NCBI GenBank assembly: GCA_947307505.1
Contig: CAMZJG010000060.1
Span: 1-6,492 of the forward strand
Direction: 5' to 3'
DNA: 6,492 bases
From: an uncultured Clostridia bacterium
GTDB lineage: Bacteria; Bacillota_A; Clostridia; Oscillospirales; Oscillospiraceae
The notes under the pieces are model-generated. The model worked only from the letters and a program-made list of their open reading frames with translations, was not told where the DNA came from and did no database searches. Positions 1-6,492 of this stretch are shown here, piece after piece; the stretch's first letter is position 1; each line of letters starts with the position of its first letter. A program made the translations under genes and the position numbers.

Positions 1-146
1 TCCGGGTGGGAAACCGGGAAGCCCGGCGGCTCTATGAACGGGCGGGCTTCCGGGAGGTCGGCCTGCGTCCCGGGTACTACGAGAAGCCCCGGGAGGACGC
101 CCTGCTCATGACCTATGACTATCCGGAAGGAGACAAAGCGGTATGA
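1..146 (+). CDS. rimI: RimI-type ribosomal protein alanine N-acetyltransferase, C-terminal fragment
   Basis: The reading frame is open from the window edge and stops at TGA 144-146, giving the last 47 residues of a GNAT acetyltransferase. The visible peptide has the family pattern VGNREARRLYERAGF, then a YYEKP segment and a terminal A-L-L-M-TYDY strand. This matches the C-terminal acetyl-CoA-binding half of RimI, which acetylates the N-terminal alanine of ribosomal protein S18. The frame overlaps the tsaD start by ATGA, so the two are translationally coupled. In Firmicutes rimI usually sits in a tsaE-tsaB-rimI-tsaD cluster, which supports the call. Only the tail is visible, so the N-terminal part and start cannot be judged. 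Another small GNAT is possible but less likely given the neighbour. Confidence 0.85.
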   Translation, partial: RVGNREARRLYERAGFREVGLRPGYYEKPREDALLMTYDYPEGDKAV

Positions 147-1165
147 TCATCCTCTCCATTGAATCCTCCTGTGATGAGACCGCCGCCGCCCTGACGCAGG
201 ACGGGCGGCGGGTGCTTTCCAGCGTGATCCATTCCCAGGTGGATATCCATACCCTTTACGGCGGCGTGGTGCCGGAGCTGGCCTCCCGAAGCCATATCCA
301 GGCGGTATCCCGGCTCGCGGCGCTGGCTATGCAGGAGGCGGGTCTCTCCCGGAGGGAGATCGACGCCGTGGCCGTCACCTATGCCCCGGGCCTCATCGGC
401 GCGGTGCTGGTGGGGGTCGGCTTCGCCAAAGGCGCTGCCCTGTCCCTGGGCGTCCCTTTGATCCCGGTGCACCATATCCGCGGCCATATCGCCGCCAACT
501 ATATCGCCCACCCGGACCTGGAGCCTCCCTTCGTGTGCCTGGTGGCCTCCGGAGGCACCAGCATGATCGTGGACGTGCAGGACTATACCCGCATGACCGT
601 CCTGGGAACCACCCGGGACGACGCCGCCGGGGAGTGCTTCGATAAAGCCGCCCGGGTCCTGGGCATCGGCTACCCCGGCGGGGCCCAGATCGACAGTCTC
701 AGCCGCAGCGGCGACCCGGAAAAGTACAGGCTCCCCCAGTCCCATGTGACCGGCAATCCCTATGATATGTCCTTCTCCGGTCTCAAGACCGCTGTGGTGA
801 ATCTGGCCCACACTGCGAAGCAGCGGGGGGAGGAACTGGACCTTCCCAGCCTGGCGGCGGCCATCTGCCGGGCGGTAAGCGATACCCTCCTTTCCCGGGC
901 TCTTCTGGCTGCTGAGGAAAGGGGCTACGGGAAGCTGGCCATCGCCGGGGGCGTTTCCGCCAATACCCTCCTGCGGGCCGACCTGGAGGCCGCCTGCGCT
1001 CGGTCCGGACTCAAAGCTTACTGCGCTCCCCTCTCCCTCTGCGGAGACAACGCCGCCATGATCGGCTGCCAGGGCTACTATGAATTCCTGGCCGGAGTCC
1101 GGGGGAACAGCAGCCTCAACGCCTACGCCACTATGTCTCCGGACTCTTCCCTCATCCGCTGGTGA
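143..1165 (+). CDS. tsaD: tRNA N6-adenosine threonylcarbamoyltransferase TsaD
   Basis: A 340-residue protein of normal length for the Kae1/TsaD (ASKHA-fold) family. With TsaB and TsaE it transfers threonylcarbamoyl from TC-AMP to A37 of tRNAs reading ANN codons, in the cytoplasm. Visible landmarks are the N-terminal IESSCDET phosphate motif (residues 6-13), ELASRSH (45-51), the metal-binding HIRGH with H111 and H115, SGGTS (136-140), FDKAARVLG (166-174), the SFSGLKTAV segment (210-218), GGVSAN (269-274), and CGDNAAMIG carrying the third metal ligand D302. Every expected catalytic and metal residue is present. An AAGGAG ribosome site at 127-132 lies 10 nt before the ATG. The start overlaps the rimI stop, and the gene is followed by an intrinsic terminator, so it looks like the last gene of its operon. 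Confidence 0.97.
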   Translation: MIILSIESSCDETAAALTQDGRRVLSSVIHSQVDIHTLYGGVVPELASRSHIQAVSRLAALAMQEAGLSRREIDAVAVTYAPGLIGAVLVGVGFAKGAALSLGVPLIPVHHIRGHIAANYIAHPDLEPPFVCLVASGGTSMIVDVQDYTRMTVLGTTRDDAAGECFDKAARVLGIGYPGGAQIDSLSRSGDPEKYRLPQSHVTGNPYDMSFSGLKTAVVNLAHTAKQRGEELDLPSLAAAICRAVSDTLLSRALLAAEERGYGKLAIAGGVSANTLLRADLEAACARSGLKAYCAPLSLCGDNAAMIGCQGYYEFLAGVRGNSSLNAYATMSPDSSLIRW

Positions 1166-1207
1166 AGCTTCCCTGTTTTGAATTATGTTAATTACCGTTT
1201 CTGCAGG

Positions 1208-1240
1208 ATCCGGGGTTTTCCCCGGATTTTTCCTTGTTTT
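1208..1240 (+). terminator. Intrinsic terminator after tsaD
   Basis: A perfect 8-bp stem, ATCCGGGG (1208-1215) pairing with CCCCGGAT (1220-1227), closes a TTTT loop. It is followed directly by a T-rich tract (1228-1240). It lies 43 nt past the tsaD stop and should end the rimI-tsaD transcript. A second, self-complementary CCCGGG-TTT-CCCGGG hairpin follows at 1244-1258 and may back it up. Confidence 0.85.
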
Positions 1241-1286
1241 TTCCCCGGGTTTCCCGGGTCATTCCGGTTTTATAGGGCTTTCCGAA

Positions 1287-1316
1287 TGTGGACAACTATG
1301 TGGACAATGTGGATAA
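1287..1316 (-). promoter_or_regulatory. Tandem cluster of three DnaA-box-like sites
   Basis: Three 9-mers read in the same direction: TGTGGACAA (1287-1295), TGTGGACAA (1299-1307) and TGTGGATAA (1308-1316). On the minus strand the last is TTATCCACA, the perfect consensus DnaA box. The other two are TTGTCCACA, one base away from consensus. The second and third sites abut and the first is 3 nt away. No dnaA, dnaN or other origin gene is in the window. It could therefore be a DnaA-titration or regulatory cluster, or a distal part of an initiation region. DnaA binding is inferred from the motif only. Confidence 0.55.
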
Positions 1317-1521
1317 CTTGCTGTAATGCCTCTTCCGTCACCTTATTACGTAAACCGGTTTTTTCCCGGAAACCCCGACCAGATCCCCGATGATTTTTCA
1401 GAATATCCAGGAGATTTAACAAAAAAACAGTCATATCACCCATGATCCACGCCGCTCCATTTCGGTTCCTCCAGCCCGGATCACGGGGATCCTCCGTTTT
1501 CCCAAAAGCACTGCGGAAATG
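1317..1521. other. Gene-free intergenic stretch
   Basis: No credible gene is seen between the DnaA-like sites and the operator-like palindrome. Short frames here have no ribosome site and encode low-complexity peptides rich in F, P, R and W. The only local structure is a weak hairpin, GGATC (1478-1482) with GATCC (1488-1492), followed by a short T-rich stretch. I see no recognisable riboswitch or small RNA. Confidence 0.5.
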
Positions 1522-1536
1522 ATTACAAATTGTAAT
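1522..1536. promoter_or_regulatory. Operator-like palindrome ATTACAA-A-TTGTAAT
   Basis: A perfect 7-bp inverted repeat around one central base sits 33 bp upstream of the -35 box of the tRNA promoter. The TACA...TGTA half-sites recall operators of the BlaI/MecI/CopY winged-helix repressor family, although those usually have a 2-nt centre rather than the 3 nt seen between TACA and TGTA here. No repressor gene is next to it. The role is inferred from symmetry alone. Confidence 0.35.
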
Positions 1537-1569
1537 TTTTCTGCCGGTCAGAAAACCGGATCTCCGGCA

Positions 1570-1597
1570 TTGACAAACGGAAATGGCGTGGTATAAT
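1570..1597 (+). promoter_or_regulatory. Sigma-A promoter of the tRNA-Thr gene
   Basis: TTGACA (1570-1575), a 16-bp spacer, and TATAAT (1592-1597) are both exact consensus hexamers. Transcription would start near 1604, about 15 nt before the mature tRNA 5' end. Such a strong promoter is normal for a stable RNA gene. Confidence 0.9.
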
Positions 1598-1618
1598 GCA
1601 TAAGCTGATATTATCCCC

Positions 1619-1694
1619 GCTGGATTAGCTCAGTCGGTAGAGCACCTGATTCGTAATCATGAGGTCGTCGGTTCAAGTCCGACATCCAGCTCCA
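1619..1694 (+). tRNA. tRNA-Thr (anticodon CGT)
   Basis: A complete 76-nt cloverleaf. The acceptor stem GCTGGAT pairs with ATCCAGC, the discriminator is T, and CCA is encoded (1692-1694). The D-stem is GCTC/GAGC, the T-stem is GTCGG/CCGAC, and the T-loop is TTCAAGT. The anticodon loop TTCGTAA (1650-1656) carries CGT at 1652-1654, reading the threonine codon ACG. The G1-C72 and C2-G71 pairs and G35/U36 fit threonyl-tRNA synthetase identity. One anticodon-stem pair is broken: C1646 (position 28) faces T1660 (position 42). U36-A37 make it a predicted substrate of t6A modification by the upstream TsaD. It has its own promoter and terminator and stands alone. Confidence 0.95.
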
Positions 1695-1699
1695 GGCAA

Positions 1700-1740
1700 A
1701 AAGCACGCAGCCACATCGGGTTGCGTGCTTTCTCTGTTTG
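1700..1740. terminator. Terminator after tRNA-Thr, probably bidirectional
   Basis: A 10-bp perfect stem, AAAGCACGCA (1700-1709) with TGCGTGCTTT (1722-1731), extends inward by G-T and two C-G pairs to a six-base loop (1713-1718). T-rich sequence follows on the plus strand, and an A-run (1698-1702) gives a U-run on the minus strand. It fits as the end of the tRNA transcript and also as the end of the convergent glnA-ANTAR transcript, whose stop lies about 60 bp to the right. Confidence 0.85.
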
Positions 1741-1794
1741 ATTCGATTCCGGGCATCTTGGAAAAGGCAAAGGATCTGCCAACGACAGGCAGTC

Positions 1795-2349
1795 TTACTG
1801 GTAAGTCCGTATGACGTTTTCAGCGATCTCTTTTTTGCTGGTGCGCTGCTCCATGGCCTGCCGGGTGATATAGCGGTGGGCTTCCGGCTCTGTCATGTGC
1901 AGACATTCGATCAGGAGCCATTTCGCCCGGTTGACGAGCCGGATCTCCTCGATCTTCTCCTCCACGGTACCCTGGCGCTCGCGCACGACCTTCATGCGCT
2001 CCCGCATGGCGCAGAGCAGGCGCAGGCTTTGACCCAGGGACTGCCCGCTCACGGGCTTGGCCAGGGTAGCCGCCCCGGAAGGCAGAAGGTGATAATAGGT
2101 CTCGTCGTACAGTTCCCCCCGGATAAGCAGCAGCACGGCCGCATCGCTTTCCCGGCAAGCCTGGGCAGCAAAGTCGATGCCCATGTCGTCCGGCAGAGGG
2201 GCGTTCACCAGAATGAGATCAAAACTTGCGTTCACCAGCCTCCGTTGGGCCTCGCCCACGCTGGAGGCAAAGGTGACAGGCCAAAAGTCCGTGACCGGGA
2301 GCAGGGAGCGGGCGGCGGTATTGAATTTTTCCGAAGCGGAGACCAGCAA
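1795..2349 (-). CDS. ANTAR-domain response-regulator-like transcription antiterminator
   Basis: From TTG at 2349 this encodes 184 residues. Residues 1-105 form a receiver-like fold with DLILVNAPLPDD (44-55) and the conserved late Lys in AKPV (K98). The site expected to hold the phospho-acceptor Asp is Asn49. A short helical linker rich in charged residues (about 115-135) leads to a C-terminal ANTAR domain (about 128-180: EEKIEEIRLVNRAKWLLIE, then TEPEAHRYI and the SKKEIAENVI helix). ANTAR domains bind paired RNA hairpins and prevent termination. The gene lies 77 nt downstream of glnA on the same strand and is probably co-transcribed. Similar glnA-linked ANTAR genes are known in clostridia and act in nitrogen control. 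The start is doubtful: the VLLVSASEKF strand implies a few more N-terminal residues, and the ribosome site (2389-2395) fits a start near 2377-2382, where no standard start codon exists. Confidence 0.85.
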   Translation of the reverse strand: MLVSASEKFNTAARSLLPVTDFWPVTFASSVGEAQRRLVNASFDLILVNAPLPDDMGIDFAAQACRESDAAVLLLIRGELYDETYYHLLPSGAATLAKPVSGQSLGQSLRLLCAMRERMKVVRERQGTVEEKIEEIRLVNRAKWLLIECLHMTEPEAHRYITRQAMEQRTSKKEIAENVIRTYQ

Positions 2350-2388
2350 TACGCTGTATGTATCGCTCTGAAATACCGTGACCCTTCA

Positions 2389-2395
2389 CTCCTTT
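2389..2395 (-). promoter_or_regulatory. Ribosome binding site of the ANTAR gene (start-deciding)
   Basis: AAAGGAG on the minus strand is a strong Shine-Dalgarno site. It is followed in the ANTAR frame by TGA (2386-2388), then AGG, GTC and ACG. The normal 7-9 nt spacing lands on GTC (2380-2382) or ACG (2377-2379), not on TTG at 2349, which is 39 nt away. A GTG overlaps the site itself but is out of frame. Confidence 0.6.
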
Positions 2396-2426
2396 CCCAC
2401 GCAAATGGAACCCGCCGGGTTTTCTT

Positions 2427-5498
<3,072 letters not shown>

Positions 5499-5518
5499 AG
5501 GATTCCCCAATACATAGG

Positions 5519-5550
5519 AAAAAGGGGCTGTTGCAAAACAGCCCCTTCAT
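5519..5550. terminator. Bidirectional terminator between pyrG and dapL
   Basis: An 11-bp perfect stem, AAGGGGCTGTT (5522-5532) with AACAGCCCCTT (5537-5547), closes a GCAA loop. The A-run at 5519-5523 gives a U-run on the minus strand, so it is a strong terminator for dapL. On the plus strand it is followed by TTCATTTATT, a weaker but usable U-rich tail for pyrG. Confidence 0.85.
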
Positions 5551-5555
5551 TTATT

Positions 5556-5642
5556 CACGCCCGGAGGGCGATATTTCACGCGGCGTCAGCCGCACTTCTT
5601 TCCGCGCAGCGGAATTTCACACCCGCCCAGCGGGTCTTTCAT
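5556..5642 (-). repeat. Array of four mini-hairpin repeats in the dapL 3' end
   Basis: Read on the minus strand from the dapL stop, the order is ATGAAAG, then hairpin ACCCGC-TGG-GCGGGT (5635-5621), GTGAAATT, TTCCGC-TGC-GCGGAA (5614-5600), a degenerate AGAAGT linker, GCGGC-TGAC-GCCGC (5593-5580), GTGAAATAT, CGCCC-TCC-GGGCG (5570-5558), then a GTGAATAAATGAA tail running into the terminator. Linkers are looser than in the pyrG array (RTGAAWT), but the layout is the same and the orientation is in sense with dapL. All four stems are perfectly paired and differ from one another. Confidence 0.75.
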
Positions 5643-6492
5643 CCCAACAGCGCTTCCAGCCTTCCGCAGGCCTCCCGGGTGTCCGCCGGGTCGCCGAAGG
5701 CGGAGAAGCGGAAATACCCCTCTCCGCAGGCCCCGAAGCCCTCACCCGGAGTGCCCACCACCTGGATCTCCGTGAGAAGCTTGTCAAAAAAAGCCCAACT
5801 GCCCATATGTCCGGGACAGGCAAGCCAGATATAAGGGGCGTTTTTCCCTCCGGTGTACCAGATGCCCAGCCGATCCAGGGTCTCCCCCAGGGTTCGGGCG
5901 TTACGCTTGTAGATATCCAGGGTCTCGTGGATCTGCTTCTGGCCCTCCGGGGTGAATACCGCTGCCGCGCCGCGCTGGAGGATGTAGGAGACGCCGTTGC
6001 TTTTGGTGGTGCGGTTGCGCACCCACATCTGCCGCAGATTCATTCCTCCCCGCTCCAGTTCCTTCGGAATGATCGTATACCCCACACGGGTACCGGTGAA
6101 CCCCGCAGTCTTGGACAGGGAGCAGATCTCAATGGCACAGGTCCTGGCTCCCTCGATCTCAAAGATACTGTGCGGGAGCGCGGGGTCTGAGATAAACGCC
6201 TCATAGGCAGCGTCAAAAAGGATCACCGCCCCGGTACGGTTGGCATGGTCCACCCAGGCCTGAAGCCGCTCCCGGTCCAGCACGGAGCCCGTGGGGTTGT
6301 TGGGAGAACAGAGATAGATCAGGTCCCCCTCCTTCGCCCCGGAGGGGTCCGGCAGGAAGCCCCCATCCCGCCCCGTGGGCAGGTGGATGATCCTCCGCCC
6401 GGCCAGGATGCTGGCATCCACGTAGGCGGGATAGGCAGGTTCGGGGATCAGGGCGGGACAGGCGGGATCGAAGAGGTCCAGGATGTGGCCCA
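5639..6492 (-). CDS. dapL: LL-diaminopimelate aminotransferase, N-terminus outside window
   Basis: The frame runs from TGA (5639-5641) to the window edge, showing 283 C-terminal residues of a fold-type I PLP aminotransferase. The DapL signature is clear: DLIYLCSPNNPTG, ILFDAAYEAF, the PLP lysine in SLSKTAGFTGTRVGYT (codon 6110-6112), a TTKSNGVSYILQRGA segment, NAPYIWL, VVGTPGEGFG and GEGYFRFSAFG with the substrate-carboxylate Arg. The edge segment ILDLFDPACPALIP...YPAYVD also fits DapL, so GTG at 6421 is an internal Val, not the start. The enzyme converts tetrahydrodipicolinate to LL-diaminopimelate in one step, feeding lysine and peptidoglycan synthesis. It is convergent with pyrG, and its stop codon lies in the first unit of its 3' repeat array. 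Confidence 0.93.
   Translation of the reverse strand, partial: GHILDLFDPACPALIPEPAYPAYVDASILAGRRIIHLPTGRDGGFLPDPSGAKEGDLIYLCSPNNPTGSVLDRERLQAWVDHANRTGAVILFDAAYEAFISDPALPHSIFEIEGARTCAIEICSLSKTAGFTGTRVGYTIIPKELERGGMNLRQMWVRNRTTKSNGVSYILQRGAAAVFTPEGQKQIHETLDIYKRNARTLGETLDRLGIWYTGGKNAPYIWLACPGHMGSWAFFDKLLTEIQVVGTPGEGFGACGEGYFRFSAFGDPADTREACGRLEALLG

Noticed and set aside
1178..1393. A 71-residue frame downstream of tsaD
   Set aside because: It runs through the tsaD terminator and the DnaA-like boxes, has no ribosome site, and encodes a low-complexity F/P/R/W peptide.
1776..1792. Hairpin CTGCC/GGCAG just after the ANTAR stop as a terminator
   Set aside because: The stem is only 5 bp with a 7-nt loop and there is no immediate U-run on the minus strand. 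The stronger hairpin at 1700-1731 serves better.

Overview
The window is 6.5 kb of GC-rich, densely coded bacterial chromosome. The gene content points to a gut-type clostridial Firmicute, probably Oscillospirales/Ruminococcaceae-like. The reasons are a clostridial-type glutamine synthetase paired with an ANTAR regulator, DapL-type lysine synthesis, strong AAGGAGG-like ribosome sites, and consensus sigma-A promoters. This placement is inference from protein style, not from a database match. No phage, insertion sequence, plasmid or CRISPR locus is visible.

Left part (1-1620, plus strand): the C-terminus of RimI (ribosomal protein N-acetyltransferase) overlaps tsaD (t6A tRNA modification) by ATGA. 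tsaD ends in a clean intrinsic terminator. A gene-free stretch of about 450 bp follows. It holds three tandem DnaA-box-like 9-mers, a 15-bp operator-like palindrome, and a near-perfect promoter that drives a tRNA-Thr(CGT) gene. A strong hairpin terminator, probably bidirectional, separates the tRNA from the convergent minus-strand genes.

Middle (1795-5427): a glutamine synthetase (glnA) and an ANTAR response-regulator-like antiterminator form a minus-strand pair, divergent from pyrG (CTP synthase) on the plus strand. The two sigma-A promoters lie back to back, with about 20 bp between their -35 boxes. pyrG has a 12-bp attenuator hairpin with a U-run between its promoter and its ribosome site. 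Nitrogen assimilation (glutamine made by GS) and glutamine use (CTP synthase) therefore share one intergenic control region. The synthetase has Lys where the catalytic flap Glu is expected. The ANTAR gene has a good ribosome site but no standard start codon at the right distance.

Right part (5419-6492): pyrG and a convergent LL-diaminopimelate aminotransferase (dapL, cut by the window end) meet at an unusual junction. Each gene runs straight into an array of four small variable hairpins, joined by short RTGAA-type spacers and oriented in sense with its own gene. A bidirectional terminator hairpin lies between the two arrays. The hairpin stems differ in sequence from unit to unit but stay paired, and the repeat even supplies the last codons and stop region of each gene. 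I consider this paired, mirror-oriented array the most interesting element here.
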